A stretch of DNA of 64,000 nucleotides from Xenococcaceae cyanobacterium MO_167.B27 (GTDB lineage Bacteria; Cyanobacteriota; Cyanobacteriia; Cyanobacteriales; Xenococcaceae). Positions within the stretch are counted from its first letter, which is position 1, and every line of letters begins with the position of its first letter. The notes under the pieces were generated by a model. It searched no databases, was not told the origin of the DNA, and saw nothing but the letters and a program-made list of their open reading frames with translations. Below are positions 47,304-55,622 of this stretch, in pieces. The position numbers and the translations under genes were made by a program. Where the stretch lies: NCBI GenBank assembly GCA_030065935.1, contig JASJCP010000008.1:1-64000 (forward strand). Reading direction: 5' to 3'.

Positions 47304-48776
47304 ATGAATCAAAATTGTTTCTCATTCTCTCAAGAACCAACTCCAATACTAGAAGCTTTAGGGCGAGCTTCTGGGGAAAATAATGCAGCCTTTTATGCTC
47401 CTGGTCATAAAAAAGGGAAAGGTATCAATCCTCAGATTCAAGATTTATGGGGAGAGAAAATCTTGCAAGCGGACTTGCCGGAATTACCAGAATTAGATAA
47501 CTTATTTGCTCCCCAAGGTGTTATTAAAAAGGCTCAAAGTTTAGCAGCAGATTGTTTTGGATCAGAACAAACCTGGTTTTTAGTTAATGGCTCAACCTGT
47601 GGAATTATTGCATCTATCATAGCTGTTTCTCAAGAGGGAGATAAGGTCATTCTACCACGGAATATTCATCAATCTGCGATCGCAGGATTAATTTTGACTG
47701 GTGCAATTCCTATTTTTATTAATCCTGAATATGACTCAGTTGAAGATATAATTTATAGCATTACTCCCACAGTTTTAGAAAACACATTACAGCAGCATCC
47801 CGACACCAAAGCCGTAATGATCTTACATCCATCTTATCAGGGAATTTGCGGAGATGTTAAGGCGATCGCTGAAATTACCCATAGATATAATATCCCTTTG
47901 TTAGTAGATGAGGCACACGGAGGACATTTTGCTTTTCATCCCGACTTACCCCCTTCTGCTTTAAGTATGGGAGCAGACTTAACTATTCAATCAACCCATA
48001 AAGTTTTAGGAGCAATGACTCAAGCTTCTATGCTTCATCTTCAAGGAAACCGTATATCTCCCCAAAGAATTAGTCAAGCACTGCAACTAGTAGAATCCAC
48101 TAGTCCTAGTTATATTCTTTTAGCATCCCTTGATGCAGCCAGACAACAAATGGCGTTACAGGGAAAACACTTAATGACTCAGACTTTACAATTAGCGGAA
48201 ATGGCTCGTAATCAACTAGCAACAATTCCCCGCATTTCCGTCTTAGAATTTAGTCCCCAACCTGGTTTTACTTATCTCGATGCTACTAGACTAACGGTCA
48301 ACATTTCTCAGCTAGGGATTACTGGTTATGAAGCAGATGAAATCTTACACGAACAACTAGGAGTTACTTGCGAACTTCCCCTACTAAATCATCTCACCTT
48401 TATTATCTCCCTTGGTAACACTCCTGAAGATATCAATAAACTAATACAAGGCTTTACCACTCTTGTCTCCCAGTCTCCCAGTCTCCCAGTCTCCTCCTGC
48501 TCCCAGTCTCCTCCTGCTCCCCCTGCTCCTTTTTCTCCCTTGTCTCCTCGTAAAGCCTTTTTCTCTCCCAAACAAACCATCCCTTTTGAAGAATCTTGCG
48601 ATCGCATTTGTGGAGAATTAATTTGTCCTTATCCCCCAGGAATACCCGTTTTAATGCCAGGAGAAATAATTACATCTCAAGCAATTAACTACTTACAACA
48701 AGTGTTAAATTCAGGAGGAATAATTACGGGGTGCAGCGATCGCACTTTGAAGAATATTTTGGTGGTTAGTGGTTAG
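47304..48776 (+). CDS. Orn/Lys/Arg decarboxylase-family PLP enzyme
   Basis: 490 residues from the ATG at 47304; a GTG at 47283 gives an unlikely start. It belongs to the fold-type I decarboxylases: APGHKKGKG, LVNGSTCGI, VDEAHGGHFAFH (PLP-ring Asp) and TIQSTHKVLGAMTQ (PLP lysine). The short form without an N-terminal wing domain is common in cyanobacteria and Gram-positives. Substrate (arginine, lysine, ornithine) is not decidable here. About residues 387-420 are a Ser/Pro-rich linker (SLPVSSCSQSPPAPPAP) encoded by a ctcccag-type repeat. The last residues and stop codon lie in a gtggttagtgg repeat. Confidence 0.88.
   Translation: MNQNCFSFSQEPTPILEALGRASGENNAAFYAPGHKKGKGINPQIQDLWGEKILQADLPELPELDNLFAPQGVIKKAQSLAADCFGSEQTWFLVNGSTCGIIASIIAVSQEGDKVILPRNIHQSAIAGLILTGAIPIFINPEYDSVEDIIYSITPTVLENTLQQHPDTKAVMILHPSYQGICGDVKAIAEITHRYNIPLLVDEAHGGHFAFHPDLPPSALSMGADLTIQSTHKVLGAMTQASMLHLQGNRISPQRISQALQLVESTSPSYILLASLDAARQQMALQGKHLMTQTLQLAEMARNQLATIPRISVLEFSPQPGFTYLDATRLTVNISQLGITGYEADEILHEQLGVTCELPLLNHLTFIISLGNTPEDINKLIQGFTTLVSQSPSLPVSSCSQSPPAPPAPFSPLSPRKAFFSPKQTIPFEESCDRICGELICPYPPGIPVLMPGEIITSQAINYLQQVLNSGGIITGCSDRTLKNILVVSG
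48466..48550 (+). repeat. Simple ctcccagt-type repeat inside the decarboxylase gene
   Basis: cagtctcccagtctcccagt, then ctcctgctcccagtctcctcctgctcc. It keeps the frame and encodes the Ser/Pro linker before the C-terminal domain. A similar pyrimidine-rich run (plus strand) sits inside cobN at 38600-38640. Confidence 0.75.
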
Positions 48777-48915
48777 TGGTTAGTGGTTAGGGATTGGGTA
48801 TTAGGGATTAGGGATTTTTGATTGTTGATTGTTAATTGGTGATTACTGATTACTGCTTGTTAATTGGTGATTACTGATTACTGATTATTGCTTACCTATT
48901 ACTTATTACTTATTA
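48760..48915 (+). repeat. Low-complexity tandem repeats after the decarboxylase
   Basis: gtggttagtggttagtggtt runs into gggattagggatt, gattgttgattgtt, two copies of ttgttaattggtgattactg and several cttattactta units. No gene lies here. The start of the run overlaps the decarboxylase's final codons. Confidence 0.85.
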
Positions 48916-48922
48916 CTTGTTT

Positions 48923-51163
48923 CTAGTCTTCTGTTAAAACATGACCAAAGGCAAAATCGGGAGCAGCTAAGACAAAGATAGTAGAAGGTAAATCTGTGAC
49001 TTTAGCTTGTAGATTTTCATAATATTCCATATAGTTTTCCCCAGGATTTGCCATTCCCAAAAAAACTAAATCCGCGTTACGGGAATTTTGGCGCAGAATT
49101 TCCCCAAAAGGACGACCCTGAGAGACCAAGACTTGAGAAGTGACATCAAAACGGAGTTTCTCAACATATTTATTCAGATTATCTGTTGCTGCTATTGCTG
49201 CGGTATCATCTGGTACTACCAACTTAAGATAAATGCGAGCATTGCGCCAACTCATATCAGTACGTAGTAAATAAGCCAGCAAGAGCATTAAACTACCATT
49301 AGCTTGAACACCACCCCACCATACATCAATGCGACGACGACCCCCAAAACCCTGTTGAGTGTTTTCACGGAAGATAACTACATTGCGTTTACTAGCATGA
49401 ATTTGAGCGATCGCATTACAAAATTGTTTCCGTCGGGAAGGTTCTTCACTGTCTCCCAACATAATAGTATTAGGAACAAGAGGACCCAAACCATAAGTTT
49501 CTACCAGTCTCATTGCTCCTTCAAAGGGGTCATTAGCGGTAATAATTCTAACTAAAGCTCTAACACCTCGTTTTTTGAGATAGTCCCGAATTGTCTTTTC
49601 TATTTTGATTTGTTGACCTAAATCTCTAGAGCCACTGGGTAAAACGCTAGAAACCGTCATCAAGCTACGATTGTGACTAAAAGAGTCTGCTAGTTCAATT
49701 AAAGACCAACGTTTTTGGGGTGCGCCAGAAAGTACTAGAATATGAGGTCGCCAATTTTTAGTATCATCTTCTTCTTGCATCTGGAAAATACCCATACCAA
49801 TTAACGCCATCCACATTCCTCGGCGGGTATCTCCCCAGGTGGTTTGTAATTCTCGTCGTTGTAACCAAAAATAGATTACTAAAACTATTACCGCAGCCAC
49901 CACTGTAGCTACTGCATCAATCAGAAACATCACTCCCAAACAGCCTATTGCACCGAGGAAAGATAATGACCAATGCACCTTAAAAGTAGGACGAAATGAG
50001 GGACTTTCTAAAAATCCTTCTATTCCAGCAGCTACATTTAACACCAGATAAGTAGTTAAGAAAAACATACTCAGTACTGGTGCAATCAAATTTAAGTCTC
50101 CCACACAGACAGCAGCGATCGCAACTCCCAAAGTTAACAGAGTTCCGTTTCTTGGCTCATCATCCCTTCCATGACCAGCAGCCAAAGGATTAAAAATACT
50201 CGGTAAAACCCCATCTCTAACCACAGCTTGCAAGACCCTAGGCGCGCCTAAAATGCTTCCAATAGCACTACTTAGGGTAGCTCCCCAAACTCCTAACAGA
50301 ATTGCTGGTCCCCATAAGGATATTTGCTGCATAATTAGGGGATTTTCAATTAAACTAGCTGTATCTGATCTAAATACCAGTAAAATTGGCAAAATCATGT
50401 AAATGACATAGCCAGTGCCCACTGCTGCTAAAGTTCCTGTGGGAATAGACTTAATGGGGTCTTTTAAATCCCCTGACATATTAACCCCAGCCATAATCCC
50501 TGTTACCGCAGGAAAAAACACGGCAAACACTGTCCAAAAAGGCGCAGAAGCTTCCGTAGGAGTAGATAGCATCTGGGGTTCTACATCAGGTACAGAATGA
50601 CCCAATACAAAAGATAGTAAAGAGAGGACAATGGCAGCCATAATAAAGTACTGCGCTTTAATAGCAATGCTGGCAGAAGTTATCGCCAAAATTCCTACTA
50701 ATACTGTTACTCCCAAAGCTACATAGACTTGGTTGAGATGAAATTGAGGAAAAGCATCGACAAAGCTTTCGGCAAAACCAATGGTGTAGAGAGCAACAGA
50801 AATCGCCTGAGCAAAATACAGGGAAATACCTACTGCGCCACCAGTTTCAATCCCCAAAGAGCGACTGATCATGTAGTATGCACCACCACCTCTGACCACT
50901 CGGTCTGTGGCGATCGCACATACAGATAGGGAGGTTAAAAAAGTAATCGCCGTAGAAATAGTGACAATAATCAGAGTATTAACTAAACCTGCATTTCCGA
51001 CCACCCAGCCGAAACGCAAATACATAATTACCCCTAAAATTGTCAAAATTGAGGGAGTATAGACCCCTCCAAAAGTCCCCAAGCCAGACTCTTGAACTAT
51101 TGATTCATCACTAGCATTACTGGGATTAGGTTTAGTAGTACCTGAAGCAAAGGGAAATTTCAC
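48923..51163 (-). CDS. Cation-chloride cotransporter (Na-K-Cl/SLC12-type)
   Basis: 746 residues. The N-terminal part begins GTFGGVYTPSILTILGVIMYLRFGWVVGNAG, the classic start of the cation-chloride cotransporter family, and has about twelve transmembrane helices up to residue about 440. A cytoplasmic C-terminal domain of about 300 residues follows, with a soluble Rossmann-like pattern (ILVLSGAPQKRWSLIELADSF) as in eukaryotic relatives. Likely moves K or Na with Cl across the membrane, with a role in osmotic balance; ion choice is unknown. No operon partner. Confidence 0.9.
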   Translation of the reverse strand: MKFPFASGTTKPNPSNASDESIVQESGLGTFGGVYTPSILTILGVIMYLRFGWVVGNAGLVNTLIIVTISTAITFLTSLSVCAIATDRVVRGGGAYYMISRSLGIETGGAVGISLYFAQAISVALYTIGFAESFVDAFPQFHLNQVYVALGVTVLVGILAITSASIAIKAQYFIMAAIVLSLLSFVLGHSVPDVEPQMLSTPTEASAPFWTVFAVFFPAVTGIMAGVNMSGDLKDPIKSIPTGTLAAVGTGYVIYMILPILLVFRSDTASLIENPLIMQQISLWGPAILLGVWGATLSSAIGSILGAPRVLQAVVRDGVLPSIFNPLAAGHGRDDEPRNGTLLTLGVAIAAVCVGDLNLIAPVLSMFFLTTYLVLNVAAGIEGFLESPSFRPTFKVHWSLSFLGAIGCLGVMFLIDAVATVVAAVIVLVIYFWLQRRELQTTWGDTRRGMWMALIGMGIFQMQEEDDTKNWRPHILVLSGAPQKRWSLIELADSFSHNRSLMTVSSVLPSGSRDLGQQIKIEKTIRDYLKKRGVRALVRIITANDPFEGAMRLVETYGLGPLVPNTIMLGDSEEPSRRKQFCNAIAQIHASKRNVVIFRENTQQGFGGRRRIDVWWGGVQANGSLMLLLAYLLRTDMSWRNARIYLKLVVPDDTAAIAATDNLNKYVEKLRFDVTSQVLVSQGRPFGEILRQNSRNADLVFLGMANPGENYMEYYENLQAKVTDLPSTIFVLAAPDFAFGHVLTED

Positions 51164-51319
51164 TATTTCAGCACCGCAACTAAAGCAAGGACATTATTAC
51201 AGATACCTAATAATAAAAGCTACTGCCTCTCAACTAAAATTTAACTATTTCTATTGAAGCCCAAAAATTAATGATATGATGTTTGTTTGCAGTTTTAATT
51301 TATCTTCTAATTAGAAACT

Positions 51320-51589
51320 ATGGCTTTAACTCAACAGCGCAAACAAGAACTTATGAGCGAATATCAAGTTCACGAAACTGACACTGGCTCTGCGGATCTT
51401 CAAGTAGCGATGCTTACCACCAGAATTAACCAACTTACAGAACACCTCAGAAGCAACAAAAAAGACCACTCTTCCCGAAGAGGACTCTTAAAAATGATTG
51501 GTCGTCGTAAACGTCTTTTAGCCTACATCCAAAAGAAAGACTACGGACGTTATCAACAGCTAATTGGTCGTTTAGGCATTCGCCGTTAA
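51320..51589 (+). CDS. rpsO: Ribosomal protein S15
   Basis: 89 residues, full length, with the S15 signature [24 protein letters not shown] and [22 protein letters not shown]. It binds 16S rRNA in the platform of the small subunit. Followed by the PAM68 gene 115 bases downstream, a linkage known in cyanobacteria such as Synechocystis. Confidence 0.98.
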   Translation: MALTQQRKQELMSEYQVHETDTGSADLQVAMLTTRINQLTEHLRSNKKDHSSRRGLLKMIGRRKRLLAYIQKKDYGRYQQLIGRLGIRR

Positions 51590-51704
51590 CAGTTATCACT
51601 TATCACTGATTAAACTTTTCTTGAGGTAAATTATTGGTTGACGGGGGTGCTAGGGGGCTGGGAAACTAGGAAAATAGAATACTGAATAATTTAAGATTAA
51701 TTTT

Positions 51705-52178
51705 ATGCCTAAAGATTCTAAGAAAAACCGTCTGCCTTTTGAACCCAGTAGCAATAAGAAAAAACCAGCAAAAACAGCCCCTACCACTACCATCAAGACT
51801 GCTGAGGTGTCTTCTAAAACTAAAAAGTCTTCTAAAACTAAAAACCCCGATGCAAGCCTATCCGCTATACCCAAGGCTGTCACTAACAGAATGGCTCGTC
51901 GTATGCTTTTCTTCTCAGGAGTCCCCACAGCTTTAGGAATATCCTCTTTCTTCATCTTTTATTGGCTATTCTCCCAAAATATAATAGACTTTCCCCCCTA
52001 TCTCGTGGTTTTTGTCTCCGCAGGTTGCTTTGGTTTGGGAGTACTAGGCTTGAGTTATAGTATTTTTTCGGCTTCTTGGGACGAAACTAGACCAGGAGGA
52101 ATCATTGGTTTTTCAGAATTTAAAATAAACTTCGCTCGTACTGTTTCCGCTTGGCGCGATGGTCGCAAAAAAGCCTAA
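51705..52178 (+). CDS. PAM68-family photosystem II assembly protein
   Basis: 157 residues. A long Lys/Ser/Thr-rich N-terminus (with a duplicated SKTKKSSKTK stretch, from an 18-base direct repeat) leads to two transmembrane helices (FFSGVPTALGISSFFIFYWLF and YLVVFVSAGCFGLGVLGLSYS) and the conserved SASWDETRPGGIIGFSEFKINFAR tail. Pam68 helps insert chlorophyll into CP47 and works at ribosome-bound nascent chains, so its position beside rpsO is meaningful. Confidence 0.9.
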   Translation: MPKDSKKNRLPFEPSSNKKKPAKTAPTTTIKTAEVSSKTKKSSKTKNPDASLSAIPKAVTNRMARRMLFFSGVPTALGISSFFIFYWLFSQNIIDFPPYLVVFVSAGCFGLGVLGLSYSIFSASWDETRPGGIIGFSEFKINFARTVSAWRDGRKKA

Positions 52179-52196
52179 ATAATTTCTCACCAAAAG

Positions 52197-52646
52197 TAGT
52201 AGCGCGTCCAGATTAATTTGTTGGGTAGTGCGAGCTAGAAGCTCGCAATCAATCTTAGCGGGACTAACCCCCCTCGATCTCCCCTTTAATTCCCCCCTTA
52301 AAAAGCGTAGGGCTGTTTCATTCTGGGTTAAGGTAGAGGAGGAGCAAGGGATCAGGGGATCAGGGGGGGATTTCCAACAAATACTCGGGATTTTAACCAT
52401 ATTTATCGAACCATAATTTGGCTCAGCAACCGGAATTTTTAGTAATTTCAGTGGATTAAACCAGAATATTTCCCAAAGCTTAACGGCTAAATTCAGGTAA
52501 AATTAGCGTTATTTAGCTCTATTTCTTCATTAAACCCTTCTGCATATTTTATATTCGCTCAATCGTTAATTTATGAGACTTTGAAACAGCCCTGCCCTTA
52601 AAAAGGGGGGTGGGGGAAGTGTAAAATAACCCTGGACGCGCTAGTA
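52197..52646. mobile_element. MITE-like element, about 442 bp, with terminal inverted repeats
   Basis: tagtagcgcgtccag (52197-52211) is repeated inverted at 52632-52646 with 14 of 15 positions matching. Taking AGCGCGTCCAG as the ends, the element is 52201-52642 and is flanked on both sides by agt, a possible 3-bp target duplication. Inside, agggctgtttca (52309-52320) faces its exact reverse complement at 52582-52593. G/C-rich ccccctt/aaggggg blocks lie next to these inner arms. No convincing protein is encoded. Confidence 0.7.
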
Positions 52647-52904
52647 GGTTGGGTTGCGCTTTCATTGCGGTCTTGGACTCCCGCTTACAAGCTCTTGAAA
52701 TGAATTCAAGAGACAGCGGATCGGCTTTCCCTCACCGAAGCACCTTTCGGGTATAAGAAGGATGAAACCCAACAACCGCGAGCGACAAATAATTAAGTCT
52801 GTTTCCCTTGGGTGCGATAGTTGCAAACAAGCTAGGCAAAAATATTTATTTTTTTCCTGCGCTTAACTAAAAAAAATGATTAGTATAACCACAATGGTAA
52901 TTAT
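52647..52904. repeat. Gene-less stretch with ggttgggtt inverted repeat
   Basis: ggttgggtt (52647-52655) faces aacccaac (52766-52773), a common cyanobacterial dispersed pattern. Between them ctcttgaa/ttcaagag form a small hairpin at about 52690-52712. Nothing else seen before the tnpB end. Confidence 0.55.
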
Positions 52905-54224
52905 TCAACTACCCCACCCTACTTCGTTGAGGGTGGGGATTGTGTCTGCGCTCCACCGCAATTCTAAAAACCTTGGTAGGTAATTAGCTTTGGCTTCTTC
53001 GTGCGACACATGAGGGACGGCTGAAATTCGCCCCGTACTCTCAAAGTCTTGCCTCAAGAGTAACGTTCGTAATGCAATATTTCTCGCTCCTACCAGATCC
53101 GAATGCAAGGTATGATTACAAGCAACACATCGGAATGTCAATCCTTTGTTGGGTCTGTTTTGTTTAGAAATGTGACCGCATTTAGGGCAGCACTGACTTG
53201 TTAGCTGTGCTGGAACTTTTATAGCCAAAGAATTAGATAATATCGCTTTGTAATCACAATATCCATGTAATTCTGCAAAAGCCCATAAAGAGCGATTTCT
53301 ATTAGCTTTTTTTTGCTTTTTACTAGCTTTTTTGCTACTTCTACGATTAGTCCTTTCACGAATGTGCTTAAGGTTTTCTAATCCAATCAAAGAATGGCGT
53401 GAAACTATTTTTTTGCTAATCTGATGATTAACCGCAGCAGTGAACCGTCTCTCTTTTCCAGACAGAGCAATTAATCTTCTCTTGGCTGAACGAGTGCCTT
53501 TCTGCTGCAATGTTTTTCTGGCTTTATGATACTTTTCAGCTTTATGCCTAACTTGCTTGCCAGAGAAAAACTGAGTTTGATTTTGGGTAGAAGTGACAAC
53601 AGCTAAGTAGCGTTGTCCAACATCAACCCCTTTGATCTCTTTAATGTCTTCAGGTTTTAATTCTGGTACATCTAAATTCAAAGTAACTAATAAGTAGTAA
53701 GTCTTTTTGGCTTGGTCGTACCAGATTTTAGCAGCACCTATCTTTGCCCCAGATTTAATTAATTCTAAATGTTTGTAATATCCAGAATACTTAACTTTAA
53801 TCCTTCCAGACAGAGTAATTAAACTAACTTTGCCTTTCACAAAAGAATAATCTCTTTTGTAATTTAAAGTGCAGGTTCTAGATACAAATTTAGGAGCTTG
53901 GTCTAAACCTTTATATCTTCTTTTTGTTCGACCATTACTAATAGCTTCCGCATTTTGTTTTACCTTTGTCCATAAAGATTTATAAGTAGCTCCTACTTGT
54001 CTTGGAACATTACAAGACATCTGCGCTGGTAGCCCAAACACAGAACGAAGTTGGTTGTAAACTTTTTTTTGTAAAGCTACTCCTGAAGACATTTTGTTGT
54101 TTTCAAAAGCAATCTTAGAAGCATAATTTAGAGCGTCACGATAAGCTAAAGTCGTCTCCCGAACCAGTTTCTTTTGGGCATCGGACAACTCTAGTTTAAG
54201 TTTTGCCGTAATTGCTTGCTTCAT
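52905..54224 (-). CDS. tnpB: TnpB, RNA-guided nuclease of IS200/IS605 or IS607-type elements
   Basis: 439 residues. N-terminal helix-turn-helix-like region, then a split RuvC domain: D at about 201 in GVDVGQRYLAV, E at about 282 in LIGLENLKHI and D at about 376 in HSDLVGARNIA. A zinc finger CPKCG...CVACNH lies before the last motif. All catalytic residues are present, so the nuclease looks intact. No TnpA transposase is adjacent (IS1341-like arrangement). TnpB guides (omega RNA) normally come from the 3' end of the gene; here a 9-bp hairpin lies over the last codons (52912-52938). Confidence 0.92.
   Translation of the reverse strand: MKQAITAKLKLELSDAQKKLVRETTLAYRDALNYASKIAFENNKMSSGVALQKKVYNQLRSVFGLPAQMSCNVPRQVGATYKSLWTKVKQNAEAISNGRTKRRYKGLDQAPKFVSRTCTLNYKRDYSFVKGKVSLITLSGRIKVKYSGYYKHLELIKSGAKIGAAKIWYDQAKKTYYLLVTLNLDVPELKPEDIKEIKGVDVGQRYLAVVTSTQNQTQFFSGKQVRHKAEKYHKARKTLQQKGTRSAKRRLIALSGKERRFTAAVNHQISKKIVSRHSLIGLENLKHIRERTNRRSSKKASKKQKKANRNRSLWAFAELHGYCDYKAILSNSLAIKVPAQLTSQCCPKCGHISKQNRPNKGLTFRCVACNHTLHSDLVGARNIALRTLLLRQDFESTGRISAVPHVSHEEAKANYLPRFLELRWSADTIPTLNEVGWGS
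52912..52938 (-). repeat. Hairpin at the 3' end of tnpB, likely element right end
   Basis: ccccaccct and agggtgggg form perfect 9-bp arms around acttcgttg, inside the last codons of tnpB. Right-end hairpins of this kind are part of the omega RNA scaffold in TnpB elements. The guide would be the bases just beyond the element end, below about 52905, which I cannot fix exactly. Confidence 0.6.
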
Positions 54225-54227
54225 TCA

Positions 54228-54274
54228 AAAATCTTCATCAACAATAAAAGTACTTTACATCTGATGAAGATTTT
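54228..54274. repeat. Inverted repeat upstream of tnpB
   Basis: aaaatcttcatca (54228-54240) faces tgatgaagatttt (54262-54274), perfect 13-bp arms with a 21-base loop, starting four bases outside the tnpB start codon. It may be the element's left-end hairpin or a site controlling tnpB. Confidence 0.6.
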
Positions 54275-54415
54275 AGGCAACTAGCTATACTAAGCGGTAT
54301 CGCTACTGCGATGTTTGTTGCTCTCAAAAAATTCCTCCCTAACTTAGCTTCACTCCGTTACGCTTGAAGATAGGGAATCCTTTTTTTGTTTTGTTGAATT
54401 TCAGGAATAGGTTAT

Positions 54416-55474
54416 ATGATCGTTGTGATGAAAGTCGGCTCTCCAGAAGAGGCGATCGCCGAAATATGTCAAGAGCTAGAAACCTGGGGACTGACACCAG
54501 AAAAAATTATCGGTAAACATAAAGTAGTAATTGGTTTGGTAGGGGAAACCGCTTCTCTCGATCCTTTGCAAATACAAGAAATTAACCCTTGGATCGAACA
54601 AGTGTTACGAGTAGAAAAGCCTTTTAAACGAGTTAGTCTCGAATTCCGTCACGGCGAACATAGTGAAGTGACAGTTGCTACTCCTAATGGAAATGTTACC
54701 TTTGGCAAAAATCATCCTGTAGTGGTTGTGGCTGGTCCTTGTTCGGTAGAAAATGAATCAATGATCGTTGCTACTGCTAAAAGAGTCCGAAATGCAGGAG
54801 CAAAATTTTTGCGGGGTGGAGCATATAAACCCCGTACTTCCCCCTATTCTTTCCAAGGACACGGCGAGAGTGCTTTAGAGTTATTAGCAACAGCTAGAGA
54901 AGCTAGCGGTTTAGGAATTATCACGGAAGTAATGGATACTGCTGATGTAGAAAAAATTGCTGCTGTGGCTGATGTGTTGCAAGTTGGCGCAAGAAATATG
55001 CAGAATTTCGCCCTATTGAAAAAGGTTGGCGCACAAGATAAACCTGTATTACTCAAGCGTGGAATGTCCGCTACTATTGACGAATGGTTGATGGCAGCAG
55101 AATATATCTTAGCAGCAGGAAATTCTAATGTAATTCTTTGTGAGAGAGGAATTAGGACTTTTGATGGTAAATATACCCGTAATACCCTAGATATTGGAGT
55201 TTTACCTGTATTACGCAGTTTAACCCACTTACCCATTATGCTCGATCCTAGTCATGGTACAGGAAGAGCGGAATATGTACCTGATATGGCAAAAGCAGCG
55301 ATCGCAGCAGGAGCAGATTCTTTAATGATTGAGGTGCATCCCAATCCAGCTAAAGCTTTATCTGATGGACCACAATCTCTCAATCCCGATAAGTTTGACA
55401 GTGTGATGAAAGAGTTGGCTATTATCGGTCAAGCTGTGGGTAGATGGGATAAAACCCCTGCTGCGATCTCTTGA
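54416..55474 (+). CDS. aroF: 3-deoxy-7-phosphoheptulonate (DAHP) synthase, type I beta
   Basis: First enzyme of the shikimate pathway, joining phosphoenolpyruvate and erythrose 4-phosphate. 352 residues. A small N-terminal ferredoxin-like regulatory domain (about 1-85, IVVMKVGSPEEAIAEICQEL) precedes the barrel with VVAGPCSVEN, KFLRGGAYKPRTSPYSFQG and LDPSHGTGRAEYV. This N-terminal domain type is linked to feedback control in relatives. It stands alone, not with other aro genes. Confidence 0.95.
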   Translation: MIVVMKVGSPEEAIAEICQELETWGLTPEKIIGKHKVVIGLVGETASLDPLQIQEINPWIEQVLRVEKPFKRVSLEFRHGEHSEVTVATPNGNVTFGKNHPVVVVAGPCSVENESMIVATAKRVRNAGAKFLRGGAYKPRTSPYSFQGHGESALELLATAREASGLGIITEVMDTADVEKIAAVADVLQVGARNMQNFALLKKVGAQDKPVLLKRGMSATIDEWLMAAEYILAAGNSNVILCERGIRTFDGKYTRNTLDIGVLPVLRSLTHLPIMLDPSHGTGRAEYVPDMAKAAIAAGADSLMIEVHPNPAKALSDGPQSLNPDKFDSVMKELAIIGQAVGRWDKTPAAIS

Positions 55475-55529
55475 AAAGTCGCGCTCTCAGGTATCCACAA
55501 TTCAATGGCGGATACACCCACTAATTACT

Positions 55530-55556
55530 GTAGGGGCGCAAGGCTTGCGCCCCTAC
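55530..55556. repeat. 27-bp palindrome between aroF and crtD
   Basis: gtaggggcgcaag, one central base, then cttgcgcccctac. Perfect 13-bp arms. The same ends (gtagggg...cccctac) are seen at 15687-15717, so both look like a dispersed palindromic repeat. It may also act as a terminator for aroF, although no T-tract follows. Confidence 0.85.
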
Positions 55557-55622
55557 ACTAGCCCAGACTATTACAATAATTGTTAAGAAATGTAAAAAAC
55601 AATTGAGGGGAAGGCGATCGCG

